Shown: positions 31,977 to 40,525, counted from the first letter of the stretch. The stretch: DNA of 64,000 nucleotides from Ornithobacterium rhinotracheale (GCF_022832975.1 NZ_CP094846.1:1811501-1875500), one strand, 5' to 3'. Made by a program: numbers and translations. The notes: generated by a model from the letters alone, not told the origin.

Positions 31977-34001
31977 TTATAAATCGTTAATTGCTCTATT
32001 GCGTTGGTTTATTGTTGTTTCGGTATAGGAGTACTCTAATTCTTGCGCTTCCTCAACTACTTCAAAATCCACATCTATGGTAGTGGAGGGCTTCATTGTT
32101 CCGATTTTTGGCAATTTTTCCTCGCTTAATCGTTTGGTCATTGCATCAAACTTAGTAATGTACGCCATCGCTTCTTGGTATTTTTTCGCGTCTTCATCTG
32201 TCCATTCCACATTAGCTCGGTTAAACACAGGGACTGGCTCACAGGTGCATAAATATTCGCCATTTTGATACAAATAAACTTCTTTCACCTTACCATCTTC
32301 ACGCATAAAGTAGGCATCTACTTGATAATTATTTGGGGCTAGCATAGAAAGCACCTGTGGCGTTGGCAGCTGGTATTTCTCATATTGCACACTCACATAT
32401 TGGTTTCTTCTTATCGTAGTTTGGGTGTGTTCCCCAATAAATTGCGCTAAAAGAGCTTTGTTCAATTTTGGTAAATTCGGATTTACATTTTCTAAGAAAA
32501 CTTCAAGGCGAGTTTTACCTTTATATTTTCTTTGGTTTGAGTGTAGCTCGTTATTATACAAAGTTTGTTCTTCCAGTTCCCACGCCACGATTTGCTCATA
32601 AGTAGCTTTTGCCTCTTTGTAGTTATCGTTTGCCTCGTCAAATATTTTTTGACGAGTTACGCGATTGCTCTCGTTACGTGAATAGTGGCGCCCTACATTC
32701 TGGTGTCTATCTTTCTCCACTCCGTATTTTTTGATGCGGATAAAGCCCTCAGCCTCTTTTTCCTGCGAATTGGTAGGGTTACACCAGCGGACAAATGGAA
32801 ACAATACACCTGCTTTCATTAGCCCCTCCGAAAAGTCGCTCACTAGATGTTGCTCCACCTCCATTTGCATCGGAACGCCCAACCCGTAGCTTGTAGTAAA
32901 CTGGAACATATTGCGAATGCAGTCTAAAAACAAATTTTGATTTTTGCTTTTGCTATGGGCTATTCCTATCATCGCCCCAGAGAGCGAGTCAAAGGCATAA
33001 TACGCCATCACTTTTGAGCCATCGGGCAATTTGTGGTGCATTATATCGCGGTCGTCCAGCGTGATTTTACTCATACTAAACAGCGGAGCGTGTCGGTGCA
33101 CATGTGGGCGCGATTTTTGGCTAAAATCATAGGCGCCGTTACGGCATTTTTCTATGATGATTTTATTTTCTGGCTTATTCAAATAGTTATTAATGGTGCT
33201 TTCGGAAAGTTCCACCATTTGCCCATTTTCATCGTAGAAATCCTCACGATTAAAGATTTCGCCTGTTTGCGCGTCGTAGGCTTCAAGCGCCCCGCCCATA
33301 AACTGCAAATACATATCATGAGTACTGCTCATATAGGGTTTATTTGGCATACAATAAAGCCCAATAATTAGGCGTTCAATATCTTCGTTTACCTTGCGAG
33401 CATTCACTCCGCCCTCGCCTTTATGAATAAATGCCATATATCTATCTTTCAGGTATTGGTTGTACTTTCGTTGCAAACTGCGGGCATTGCTCGGTAAATC
33501 ATACTGCCACTTTTCGGTATTCAGACCATTTACCGCTTCGCTAATGTTTTTCCAGATTTGTGTTTTCTTTTTTCCAAAGATTTTATTGCTTGCCACTCTA
33601 TCTTTAAAGATGGTTTCAATAGCGTTTAAAATCATAGCAGAAGTTGCCTTTTGGCGTTGCTTTTCAAACTTCAAAGGCTTGCCGTTAGGCTTTCTATGCT
33701 GAGCAAAAAAATCAATAGCTTTTGGGTCGGGTAAAATGTATTTTTCGAGCTGATTTCTTACTAAATTATCCTCAGGCCTGCCCAATGCACGCACGCAATA
33801 TTCTTTTAGGTTGATACCTTTTACCACTGGCAAATCGTGAAAAGACACCCACGCTTGGTTGTCTTGCCCACGCCCCTCTTTGGTACGGACTAGCTTTCCT
33901 CTGCGGCATAAAACCTTATAATAATCATAGGAAATTATCGCCCAATCCTCATAAAGTAATTTGGCTGGTATAGACACTATGTTATTTTGATATGCGTACA
34001 T
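31977..34001 (-). CDS. MuA-like DDE transposase
   Basis: 674 residues. N-terminal DNA-binding and regulatory domains (to about 290). Catalytic core: SKITLDDRDI (Asp316/317), then YYAFDSLSGAMIG as the next strand. MQMEVEQHL (about 378-386) stands where the second catalytic Asp would be. WCNPTNSQEKEAEGF holds the catalytic Glu (418). C-terminal beta-barrel and tail (about 480-674) include SVQYEKYQLPTPQVLSML and YLYQNGEYLC. It cuts and joins phage ends to target DNA. The second acidic residue looks like Glu rather than Asp. Confidence 0.9.
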   Translation of the reverse strand: MYAYQNNIVSIPAKLLYEDWAIISYDYYKVLCRRGKLVRTKEGRGQDNQAWVSFHDLPVVKGINLKEYCVRALGRPEDNLVRNQLEKYILPDPKAIDFFAQHRKPNGKPLKFEKQRQKATSAMILNAIETIFKDRVASNKIFGKKKTQIWKNISEAVNGLNTEKWQYDLPSNARSLQRKYNQYLKDRYMAFIHKGEGGVNARKVNEDIERLIIGLYCMPNKPYMSSTHDMYLQFMGGALEAYDAQTGEIFNREDFYDENGQMVELSESTINNYLNKPENKIIIEKCRNGAYDFSQKSRPHVHRHAPLFSMSKITLDDRDIMHHKLPDGSKVMAYYAFDSLSGAMIGIAHSKSKNQNLFLDCIRNMFQFTTSYGLGVPMQMEVEQHLVSDFSEGLMKAGVLFPFVRWCNPTNSQEKEAEGFIRIKKYGVEKDRHQNVGRHYSRNESNRVTRQKIFDEANDNYKEAKATYEQIVAWELEEQTLYNNELHSNQRKYKGKTRLEVFLENVNPNLPKLNKALLAQFIGEHTQTTIRRNQYVSVQYEKYQLPTPQVLSMLAPNNYQVDAYFMREDGKVKEVYLYQNGEYLCTCEPVPVFNRANVEWTDEDAKKYQEAMAYITKFDAMTKRLSEEKLPKIGTMKPSTTIDVDFEVVEEAQELEYSYTETTINQRNRAINDL

Positions 34002-34010
34002 GTTTCTTGT

Positions 34011-34088
34011 TTAATCTTCGTTTACCGCTTTAATGATTTTCTCGACTAAAATCTCCCAGTCTTCCTCAAAGGTTCTCAGCGATTTCAT
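34011..34088 (-). CDS. Very small early protein, 25 residues
   Basis: MKSLRTFEEDWEILVEKIIKAVNED; helical, acidic. Its ATG overlaps the preceding stop (TGATG). Ten bases before the transposase start. Could be a translated leader; unsure. Confidence 0.35.
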   Translation of the reverse strand: MKSLRTFEEDWEILVEKIIKAVNED

Positions 34089-34237
34089 CAGTTATTTTTT
34101 AATGCGTTTTTTATTTCATCTTCGTCAAAACCCAAAAGCTCCATAATAAGAACTATTTCGTGGGGTAGCTTTCCTGCTCCCGATAAGTAACAAGCTACTT
34201 TTTCTGCGATTTGTTCCAATCTTTCGTATGTATTCAT
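34088..34237 (-). CDS. Small early protein, 49 residues
   Basis: Helical protein with ERLEQIAEKVACYLSGAGKL then HEIVLIMELLGFDEDEI. Both halves have amphipathic helices, perhaps a small regulator. Preceded by an A-rich leader ending AAAGAAA directly before the ATG, the same as its neighbour upstream. Confidence 0.5.
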   Translation of the reverse strand: MNTYERLEQIAEKVACYLSGAGKLPHEIVLIMELLGFDEDEIKNALKNN

Positions 34238-34249
34238 TTTCTTTAATTT

Positions 34250-34354
34250 TTAAATTTCTTTCATATTGAGAGACTTCCAACCCAAAATTGATGCTATCAC
34301 ATTATAGCAATCAGCCAATTGTTCTGCCGATACATTTTTATATTGCTTATCCAT
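34250..34354 (-). CDS. Small early protein, 34 residues
   Basis: MDKQYKNVSAEQLADCYNVI then ASILGWKSLNMKEI. A short helical protein following the Rha-like gene by 11 bases. Same A-rich leader as the next gene. No known family. Confidence 0.4.
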   Translation of the reverse strand: MDKQYKNVSAEQLADCYNVIASILGWKSLNMKEI

Positions 34355-34365
34355 TTTCTTTATTT

Positions 34366-34920
34366 TTAAAACATTTCCACTTGTAGCACTTGGGGCAAGG
34401 CTTGTATTTCTTTTAGTTTCTCTTTGCCCTGTTTAATAGCAAGGAGTGCCTCAGCGTATAGCTTGTTGATATACCAGCCATTGGTGCCTTTGTAAAAGTG
34501 CTCTGGATGCTTGCGTATGCGTGCGTTTCTTTGCCCAGAGCTCACCGAGTAGCCATTTTGCAACAGCCACCAGTCATAAGGCAAAGCCTCCATACCAAAA
34601 ACATTGATAGCCTTTGGCATTTGGATATAATTTTTAAGTTTTTCACCCTCCAAAGCCTCCCAGCGAAGAACTAGCCTCGCCCTTGCCTCATCGTTGAACT
34701 TGGTAGCGATATATAAGCACTCGGTTTTTGTTAGTTGATACTCTGGCAGTTTTCGCCCTGTGCTGTCGGTGTATTCACTGAGGGAAAAATTTCCCCCAGT
34801 AACATTTCTCCAACTTCTTTCCATTTTTCTAATGGATTTTAATACATCATTGTGTGGTCTACCAGCAATCTGAGCAATCTCTCTACTGCTCATTGTGCCT
34901 TTAATGCTTAAATTATTCAT
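34366..34920 (-). CDS. Rha-family phage regulatory protein
   Basis: 184 residues. The Rha domain is at the N-terminus: MSSREIAQIAGRPHNDVLKSI, then YTDSTGRKLPEYQLTKTECLYIATKF (about 45-70) and RLVLRWEALE. The C-terminal part (about 110-184) has DWWLLQNGYSVSSGQRNARIRKHPE, like an antirepressor DNA-binding domain. Rha-type proteins affect lysogeny in host-dependent ways. It follows the small divergent regulator by 3 bases. Confidence 0.8.
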   Translation of the reverse strand: MNNLSIKGTMSSREIAQIAGRPHNDVLKSIRKMERSWRNVTGGNFSLSEYTDSTGRKLPEYQLTKTECLYIATKFNDEARARLVLRWEALEGEKLKNYIQMPKAINVFGMEALPYDWWLLQNGYSVSSGQRNARIRKHPEHFYKGTNGWYINKLYAEALLAIKQGKEKLKEIQALPQVLQVEMF

Positions 34921-34923
34921 ATC

Positions 34924-35133
34924 TTATTGTTTTTGAAATTCTTGAGTTAAACTTTCGCGTTGTTCAATAATTCTGTGCAGAACACGCACTGCATTTTCAT
35001 CTTTTCTGTAAAATCGCATGCGTGCCGCATCTACGGTTGTTCCCAAAGCTTTGGCAAGTGTTTGGTAATCGCCTGTTTGCTTTTTTTGTTCGCATATACG
35101 AACAATCTCATTTATTTCCTTTACATTTGTCAT
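34924..35133 (-). CDS. Small early DNA-binding protein (Ner/Cro position)
   Basis: 69 residues, with helix-turn-helix-like TLAKALGTTVDAARMRFYRKD (about 25-45) and basic ends. First gene of the early operon, divergent from the repressor, the place held by ner in Mu. Its promoter overlaps the operator repeats. Confidence 0.6.
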   Translation of the reverse strand: MTNVKEINEIVRICEQKKQTGDYQTLAKALGTTVDAARMRFYRKDENAVRVLHRIIEQRESLTQEFQKQ

Positions 35134-35164
35134 AGTTGTTATGTTTTAACAAGACAAATACAGA

Positions 35165-35208
35165 AGATAATTTTCAACCAATCCAAATATTTTGGAGATA
35201 ATTTTCAA
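35165..35208. promoter_or_regulatory. Paired operator in the repressor-early switch
   Basis: AGATAATTTTCAA occurs twice in direct orientation, 35165-35177 and 35196-35208, exactly 31 bp (three helical turns) apart. On the minus strand a TTTG/TGTATTTG promoter-like pair overlaps the first copy. This fits cooperative binding by the repressor or Ner-like protein. Confidence 0.6.
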
Positions 35209-35212
35209 TTTC

Positions 35213-35914
35213 ATGAATAATATTTTATGCGCATTTACGAAAGTTGCTGAAAATGAAGATATTAAAATAACTCAATTAGAAGATAAAATTGGGGCAAGTA
35301 AAGGTGTTTTGTCTAGGGCAATTAAAAATAATAGCGATATACAATCAAAATGGTTTTTAAAATTGGTTGAAAATTATCCCCAATATGATTTAGAATGGCT
35401 CCTTACAGGTGAAGGATCTATGCTAAAAGATGAAAAAACAGAAAAACAATCCGAGAAACCTAAGAACCTTATACCGCTATATGATGATGTAGTTACTATT
35501 GGCGGCACTTCCAGCGTTGCAGAGCTTTCTGGCAATTCAAAACCTACCGAGTATATAGATGCAGGGGACTGGTTCACTAATGTTACCGCTGCAATTCGCC
35601 ATTACGGAGATAGCATGGTAGAGTATCCTAATGGCTGTATTCTCGCACTTAGAGCCATTAACGACATAAACAGCATAGTCTGGGGGCGTACTTATGTAAT
35701 AGAAACCAACGAAATAAGAGTAACCAAAAGAATGCAAACTTGCCCAGAAGATGATAATTACATAATGGCTTACAGCACTAATAATGAGACTTATGTAGAC
35801 GGCAGGCTTGTTCACGAACCATTTAGAATCAAAAAAGAAGATATAAGACGAATATTTATGGTGCTTGGTAGGGTAGTTAAAGAATATAGCTCCGACCCTG
35901 TGTTTACAATGTAA
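35213..35914 (+). CDS. Phage repressor, S24/LexA-like
   Basis: 233 residues from ATG 35213; an in-frame TTG at 35192 would overlap the operator. N-terminal helix-turn-helix (about 8-50): ENEDIKITQLEDKIGASKGVLSRAIKN, then WLLTGEGSML. Linker rich in Lys/Glu. C-terminal S24 peptidase-like domain: HYGDSMVEYPNGCILALRAI (Ser about 131), then VWGRTYVIETNEIRVTKRM (Lys about 166). Such repressors cleave themselves during stress, so DNA damage might induce the prophage. Divergent from the early operon. Confidence 0.85.
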   Translation: MNNILCAFTKVAENEDIKITQLEDKIGASKGVLSRAIKNNSDIQSKWFLKLVENYPQYDLEWLLTGEGSMLKDEKTEKQSEKPKNLIPLYDDVVTIGGTSSVAELSGNSKPTEYIDAGDWFTNVTAAIRHYGDSMVEYPNGCILALRAINDINSIVWGRTYVIETNEIRVTKRMQTCPEDDNYIMAYSTNNETYVDGRLVHEPFRIKKEDIRRIFMVLGRVVKEYSSDPVFTM

Positions 35915-36080
35915 TCGCAAAAAGTACAAGAAGCAAAAGCTCAAAAGGCAGTCGTTCCAGCGGGAAAGAGGTGTGAAAACTAAGGTTTTTATCGTAATTT
36001 GTTAATTTTCAATTAATAGCGTTATTTTTTCAATGTATAAAAAGGGTTAAACACCCCAATTATAAACCTAAAAAATAGGA

Positions 36081-36120
36081 TACTTTTGTCTCCCTAAGTG
36101 TCCCCCTAAGTGTCCCCCTA
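36081..36120 (+). repeat. 12-bp tandem repeat beside a promoter-like box
   Basis: CCCTAAGTGTCC is repeated 2.4 times without error (36092-36120). TACTTTTG at 36081-36088 matches the Bacteroidota -7 box but no good -33 box is seen. Lies in the noncoding region between the repressor and the right end. Confidence 0.5.
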
Positions 36121-36214
36121 ATATAAAAAATACACATTTTCGGCATGTAATGTTATGCCGTGTTTATATAAACAGATCTGTTCGCTTCCGGCATCTAAAT
36201 TCTAACCATAAAAA

Positions 36215-36249
36215 AGCCCCAAAGAGCGTATTTAAGCGCTTTTAGGGCT
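36215..36249. terminator. Terminator-like hairpin past the repressor region
   Basis: AGCCC (36215-36219) pairs with GGGCT (36245-36249), and AGCG with CGCT inside. Preceded by AAAAA and followed by ATTTC. It is the only hairpin between the repressor stop (35914) and the right-end boxes. The 35915-36349 stretch otherwise has AT-rich DNA, a CGGCAT/ATGCCG hairpin at 36141-36160 and no gene. Confidence 0.5.
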
Positions 36250-36349
36250 ATTTCTGGTGCTATCATACTGGGCAATGGTAGTTATTGCATATTAAACGGT
36301 ATTTAAACCCAGTTTCAATGGTAATTAAATGGTAGTAAATGGTAATTGT

Positions 36350-36457
36350 TGTACATTTCTTTTTAAACAAAAAAAGCGGGCAAATCGCCCGCAAACCCTT
36401 TATTTAAGCCGTTTTCGTCGGCTTTTCTCTTTCTCTTTCTTTTGTACATTTTATTTT
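36350..36457 (-). repeat. Right-end transposase-binding boxes R1 and R2
   Basis: TGTACATTTTATTTT (36443-36457) and TGTACATTTCTTTTT (36350-36364) are inverted copies of the left-end boxes, 93 bp apart. Between them are two hairpins: GCGGGC/GCCCGC (36376-36392) and AAGCCG/CGGCTT (36406-36424). Just left of R2 are four ATGGTAnT repeats (about 36318-36348). Confidence 0.65.
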
Positions 36458-36464
36458 ATGCCCC

Positions 36465-36536
36465 TTAATTATAAACGCCCACACCATACAACGCAAACAA
36501 AATTAGGATGACTAAAATGATAATACCTGCTGTCAT
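36465..36536 (-). CDS. Possible truncated membrane-anchor protein at the phage edge
   Basis: A 23-residue frame, MTAGIIILVILILFALYGVGVYN, read one chunk at a time as MTAGIIILVILI and LFALYGVGVYN. The last codon falls on the octamer and the stop is made with phage DNA. It looks like the N-terminal anchor of a longer protein; LemA-type proteins begin this way. If the phage is removed, the frame continues into the DUF5606 antisense for about 30 unrelated residues, so the rest of a gene is not found. Confidence 0.35.
   Translation of the reverse strand: MTAGIIILVILILFALYGVGVYN
36467..36474. repeat. Right flanking octamer AATTATAA (candidate target duplication)
   Basis: Identical to 922-929. Overlaps the stop codon of the small reading frame at 36465-36536. 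Confidence 0.5.
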
Positions 36537-36576
36537 TTTTTACTATTTTTTAATTGTTATCTACAAAAATAAAAAA

Positions 36577-36605
36577 AAGACTCAGAAATCAAACATCTGA
36601 GTCTT
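36577..36605 (-). terminator. Terminator of the ileS-dksA operon
   Basis: AAGACTCAGA (36577-36586) pairs with TCTGAGTCTT (36596-36605). Read on the minus strand it is followed by eight T residues. Lies 7 bases past the DksA-like stop. Confidence 0.8.
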
Positions 36606-36611
36606 CTTTTT

Positions 36612-37001
36612 TTAACGCTGTTTTTTCTTTGCTTCTATGCTTAAAGTCGCATGCGGAACAAGTTTTAATCTTTCTTTGCTGATCAATTTACCAGTTTCTC
36701 TACAAATGCCATAAGTTTTGTTTTCAATACGCACCAAGGCATTTTTTAGATTTTTAATGAACTTCTCTTGTCGGCTTGCGAGCTGAGCGTTTTGCTCTTT
36801 GCTCATAGTTTCCGAGCCTTCTTCAAATGCTTTGAAGGTAGGCGAAGTATCATCGGTACCGTTGTTTTGATTATTAATGAAAGATTCTTTAATAACTTTT
36901 AAATCTTTTTCCGCCTTTGCAATTTTCTCAAGAATTAGTTCTTTAAACTCTTCGAGCTCGGCGTCACTATACCTTTTTTTTCCTTTTTCTTCGTTACTCA
37001 T
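36612..37001 (-). CDS. TraR/DksA-family protein
   Basis: 129 residues. N-terminal coiled coil (about 15-75) and C-terminal finger with YGICRETGKLISKERLKLVPHATLSIEAK, the typical Bacteroidota form with a reduced Cys set. DksA-type proteins bind in the RNA polymerase secondary channel and respond to ppGpp. Follows ileS by 5 bases on the same strand; together they form an operon ended by the terminator at 36577. Confidence 0.82.
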   Translation of the reverse strand: MSNEEKGKKRYSDAELEEFKELILEKIAKAEKDLKVIKESFINNQNNGTDDTSPTFKAFEEGSETMSKEQNAQLASRQEKFIKNLKNALVRIENKTYGICRETGKLISKERLKLVPHATLSIEAKKKQR

Positions 37002-37006
37002 AATGA

Positions 37007-40000
37007 TTAAGGTTTTTGAATTGCTATTTTCGTTACAATATCGTCAATTTCTACGACATTTGCAACATTTAGCGCTTCAAAAACTTCAATTTTTTCTGCC
37101 AAAGTTTCGTTGGCGATGTAATCGTAATTAGCATCTACCGCTTGCTGAATCTCTGGTGTGTATTGTAACTGAACATTGATGCGATCGGTAACTTCCAATC
37201 CTGCATCTTTTCTTAAATTCTGAATTCTATTAACTAATTCTCTTGCAAGACCTTCCGCTTTTAGTTCATCGGTAAGTGTGGTATCTAAAGCTACGGTCAA
37301 ATTACCATCTACAGCTACCACCCAACCTTGAATATCTTTAGTTATGATTTCAAAATCCTCAATTGGCAATTCGTGCGTTTCTCCATTTATTTCTAAACTG
37401 AATTTGCCTGCACGCTCCAGCTCGTTGATTTGCTCATTGCTCATTGAACGAATCGCTGCTGCAACATTTTTCATATCCTTACCGAATTTTGGTCCTAGTG
37501 ATTTAAAGTTTGGTTTCACTTCTTTTACCAAAATATCTGCAGCTTCTTCGTTGCTCAAGATTTTTACTTCTTTTACATTCACCTCGTGTTTCAGTAGCTC
37601 GGCAATAGACTCTAATCTTTCTTTCATCACCTCATCTAGCGCAGGAATCATCACCTTAGTAAGCGGTTGTCTTACTTTGATTTCTGCTTGTTTTCTAAGG
37701 CTAAAGAGCATACTTGTCGCTTTTTGTGCCAAGTGTGTTCTTTCTTGCAATTCATCATCGATTAGGCTTGCATCAGCTTTCGGGAAATCTGATAAGTGAA
37801 CAGACTGTGTTTCTCCCGCCACGGCGGTTAAATCCTTATACAATCTATCGCTAAAGAATGGTGCAATTGGAGAAGCCAATTGTGCTACGACTTTCAATAC
37901 TTCGTACAAAGTTTGGTAAGCAGCAATTTTGTCTTCAGAATATTCGCCTTTCCAGAAGCGTCTTCTATTCAAACGAACATACCAGTTACTCAAGTTATCT
38001 CCCACAAACTCTTGGATTGCTCTCGCCGCACGCGTAGGCTCATAATCTGAATAGTATCCATCTACTTTTTCAATCAATGTATTTAATTCGGATAAAATCC
38101 AACGATCGAGCTCTGGGCGTTTTTCAACAGGAACCTTTGCCTCTTGGTTGGTAAATCCGTCTACATTGGCATACAATGCAAAGAACGAGTAGGTATTATA
38201 TAAGGTACCGAAGAATTTTCTACGAACTTCCTCAATTCCTTCTAAATCAAATTTTAAGTTTTCCCATGGTTGAGCATTCGAAATCATGTACCAGCGTGTT
38301 GCATCTGGCCCATATTTCTGAATGGTTTCAAACGGATCGATGGCGTTTCCTAAACGCTTAGACATTTTTTGTCCGTTTTTATCTAAAACTAAACCATTTG
38401 AAACTACATTTTTATAGGAAATTTGGTCGAAAACTAAAGTTGCAATCGCGTGCAAAGTATAGAACCATCCGCGTGTTTGGTCTACGCCTTCTGCGATGAA
38501 ATCCGCAGGAACGATTTCCTCTAATTTTTTATCGCAAGAGAACGGATAGTGCCATTGTGCATAAGGCATAGAACCACTATCGAACCAAACATCAATCAAA
38601 TCAGATTCGCGTTTCATTGGTTTTCCTGTCGAAGATACCAATGTGATTTGGTCTACATAGTTTTTGTGTAAATCTAATTTTTCATAGTTTTCTTCTGAAT
38701 AATCACCTGGCACAAAATCTTTGTATGGATTTTCGGTCATCACGCCTGCCGCGATAGCTTTTTCCACCTCTTCCATTAACTCCTGTGCAGAGCCGATGCA
38801 TTTCACCTCATCGCCTTCTTCTGTGCGCCAAATTGGCAATGGAATTCCCCAGTATCTTGAACGAGAAAGGTTCCAATCTTTAGCCTCTGCCAACCAGTTT
38901 CCGAAACGGCCCTCTCCCGTAGATTTTGGCTTCCAGTTGATTGTTTTGTTTAACTCTACCAATCTTTCGCGTTTGTCGCTGATTTTAATAAACCAGCTAT
39001 CTAGCGGATAATATAAAACAGGTTTATCGGTACGCCAACAATGCGGATAGGTGTGATTATATTTCTGAACATTGAAAGCTTTGTTTTCTTCTTTTAACTG
39101 AATAGCGATTTCTACATCTACAGAACGCTCAGGTGCTTCGCCTTCGTTATAATATTCGTTTTTCACATATTTTCCTGCGTATTTTTCAGGAGCATGCGAA
39201 GTGAATTTCCCTTGTAAATCTACAAGCGGAACGGGGTTTCCGTGGTCGTCTAAAACGAGCATTGGCGGAACGCCGTTTTCCTCACTCACTTGAGCATCAT
39301 CTGCACCAAAGGTAGCTGCGGTGTGCACGATACCTGTACCGTCTTCTGTGGTTACGAAGTTACCCGCAATCACACGGAAGGCTTGGTCTGCATCTTTATA
39401 TGGCAATGCCCAAGGCAATAATTGCTCATATTTAGCCCCTACTAAATCTGCTCCCGTAAAGGTTTTTAGAATTTGGTAAGGAATCTTTTTATCTTCGCTT
39501 TTGTAGTTTGCAAAATCCTCAGGATTATCGGTTTCTACGAATTTCCCGCCGAATTGCTTTTTCAATAATGGTTTTCCGATGATTACGGTAATTGGCTCAA
39601 AAGTATATTGGTTAAAAGTTTTTACCGCAACATACTCAATCTTCTTACCCACAGTGAGTGCTGTGTTCGATGGCAAAGTCCAAGGCGTAGTCGTCCAAGC
39701 CAAGAAATACACCGCGCCATCTAAATCTTGCAAAGCAGGGCAAGTTTCTTTTTTAGCTCTGAACTGAGCCACAATCGTAGTATCGCTTACATCTTTATAA
39801 GTCCCAGGCATGTTCAGCTCGTGCGAGCTAAGCCCTGTTCCCGCTTTTGGAGAATATGGCTGAATGGTGTAGCCTTTATAAATTAAGCCTTTATCATAGA
39901 TTTGTTTCAATAGCCACCATACCGATTCCATGTATTTAGATTGATAGGTAATGTATGGATCTTCCAAATCTACCCAATATCCGATTTTATGAGTTAAATC

Positions 40001-40402
40001 GTTCCAAGCATCGGTGTAGCGCATTACTGCTTCGCGACAAGCTTTGTTGTAATCTTCTACCGAGATTTTTACGCCGATGTCTTCTTTTGTAATTCCCAAT
40101 TCTTTTTCCACGCCAAGTTCCACTGGCAAGCCGTGCGTATCCCAGCCTGCTTTACGCTTAACTTGTTTGCCTTTTAAAGTCTGGTATCTACAAAAAATAT
40201 CTTTGATTGAACGCGCCAATACATGGTGAATTCCAGGCATTCCGTTGGCTGAAGGTGGTCCTTCAAAAAACACAAAAGTTTCGTTTCCTTCGCGGGTTTC
40301 GATACTCTTTTTAAAGGTATCGTCTTTCTCCCAAAAATTTAATTCTTCCGCGGCGACCTTTACTAAGTCCAACTGCTTGTATTCTGGAAATTTATTATGC
40401 AT
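37007..40402 (-). CDS. ileS: Isoleucyl-tRNA synthetase
   Basis: 1131 residues, normal for Bacteroidota. Charges tRNA-Ile with isoleucine. Motifs: PPSANGMPGIHHVLARSIKD holds the HIGH-type site (about 49-68). WTTTPWTLPSNTA (about 234-246) is the editing-domain signature. FDSGSMPYAQWHYPF and QKMSKRLGN (about 684) give KMSKS. C-terminal anticodon-binding domain follows. Class-I synthetase with editing against valine. Starts 158 bases from the divergent photolyase gene. Confidence 0.97.
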   Translation of the reverse strand: MHNKFPEYKQLDLVKVAAEELNFWEKDDTFKKSIETREGNETFVFFEGPPSANGMPGIHHVLARSIKDIFCRYQTLKGKQVKRKAGWDTHGLPVELGVEKELGITKEDIGVKISVEDYNKACREAVMRYTDAWNDLTHKIGYWVDLEDPYITYQSKYMESVWWLLKQIYDKGLIYKGYTIQPYSPKAGTGLSSHELNMPGTYKDVSDTTIVAQFRAKKETCPALQDLDGAVYFLAWTTTPWTLPSNTALTVGKKIEYVAVKTFNQYTFEPITVIIGKPLLKKQFGGKFVETDNPEDFANYKSEDKKIPYQILKTFTGADLVGAKYEQLLPWALPYKDADQAFRVIAGNFVTTEDGTGIVHTAATFGADDAQVSEENGVPPMLVLDDHGNPVPLVDLQGKFTSHAPEKYAGKYVKNEYYNEGEAPERSVDVEIAIQLKEENKAFNVQKYNHTYPHCWRTDKPVLYYPLDSWFIKISDKRERLVELNKTINWKPKSTGEGRFGNWLAEAKDWNLSRSRYWGIPLPIWRTEEGDEVKCIGSAQELMEEVEKAIAAGVMTENPYKDFVPGDYSEENYEKLDLHKNYVDQITLVSSTGKPMKRESDLIDVWFDSGSMPYAQWHYPFSCDKKLEEIVPADFIAEGVDQTRGWFYTLHAIATLVFDQISYKNVVSNGLVLDKNGQKMSKRLGNAIDPFETIQKYGPDATRWYMISNAQPWENLKFDLEGIEEVRRKFFGTLYNTYSFFALYANVDGFTNQEAKVPVEKRPELDRWILSELNTLIEKVDGYYSDYEPTRAARAIQEFVGDNLSNWYVRLNRRRFWKGEYSEDKIAAYQTLYEVLKVVAQLASPIAPFFSDRLYKDLTAVAGETQSVHLSDFPKADASLIDDELQERTHLAQKATSMLFSLRKQAEIKVRQPLTKVMIPALDEVMKERLESIAELLKHEVNVKEVKILSNEEAADILVKEVKPNFKSLGPKFGKDMKNVAAAIRSMSNEQINELERAGKFSLEINGETHELPIEDFEIITKDIQGWVVAVDGNLTVALDTTLTDELKAEGLARELVNRIQNLRKDAGLEVTDRINVQLQYTPEIQQAVDANYDYIANETLAEKIEVFEALNVANVVEIDDIVTKIAIQKP

Positions 40403-40525
40403 AATGATTCAATTACTTTGTTTAAAATGTTCAAAATAGAATGTCTGCGAAATTAAGCAATTTTTTCTAATTATGGGATTAAATAACGCTGATTTTGAAC
40501 ACTTATTTAGATTTTCGAGGATTTT

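Larger units (their letters stand above)
930..36466. mobile_element. Mu-like transposable prophage, about 35.5 kb, contractile tail
   Basis: The element has a transposase with a MuA-like core, a MuB-like ATPase, a repressor with a divergent early operon, and Mu-type head genes (DUF935 portal, MuF, gpG, DUF1320, gp37-like). It also has tail sheath, tube, tape measure, baseplate and lysis genes. Both ends carry inward-pointing AAAANNAAATGTACA boxes. The octamer AATTATAA borders both sides (922-929 and 36467-36474), consistent with a target duplication, although the true duplication may be shorter because Mu makes 5 bp. The usual TG/CA termini are not seen, so exact ends are inferred. All expected modules are present and open, so the prophage could be active. 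The packaging/head block is inverted relative to the rest. Confidence 0.9.

Noticed and set aside
36092-36120. CRISPR-like repeat
   Set aside because: Repeats are 12 bp in direct tandem without spacers, and no cas genes are present.
36329-36511. Plus-strand 60-residue frame across the phage right end
   Set aside because: Runs through transposase boxes and hairpins; no protein-like features.
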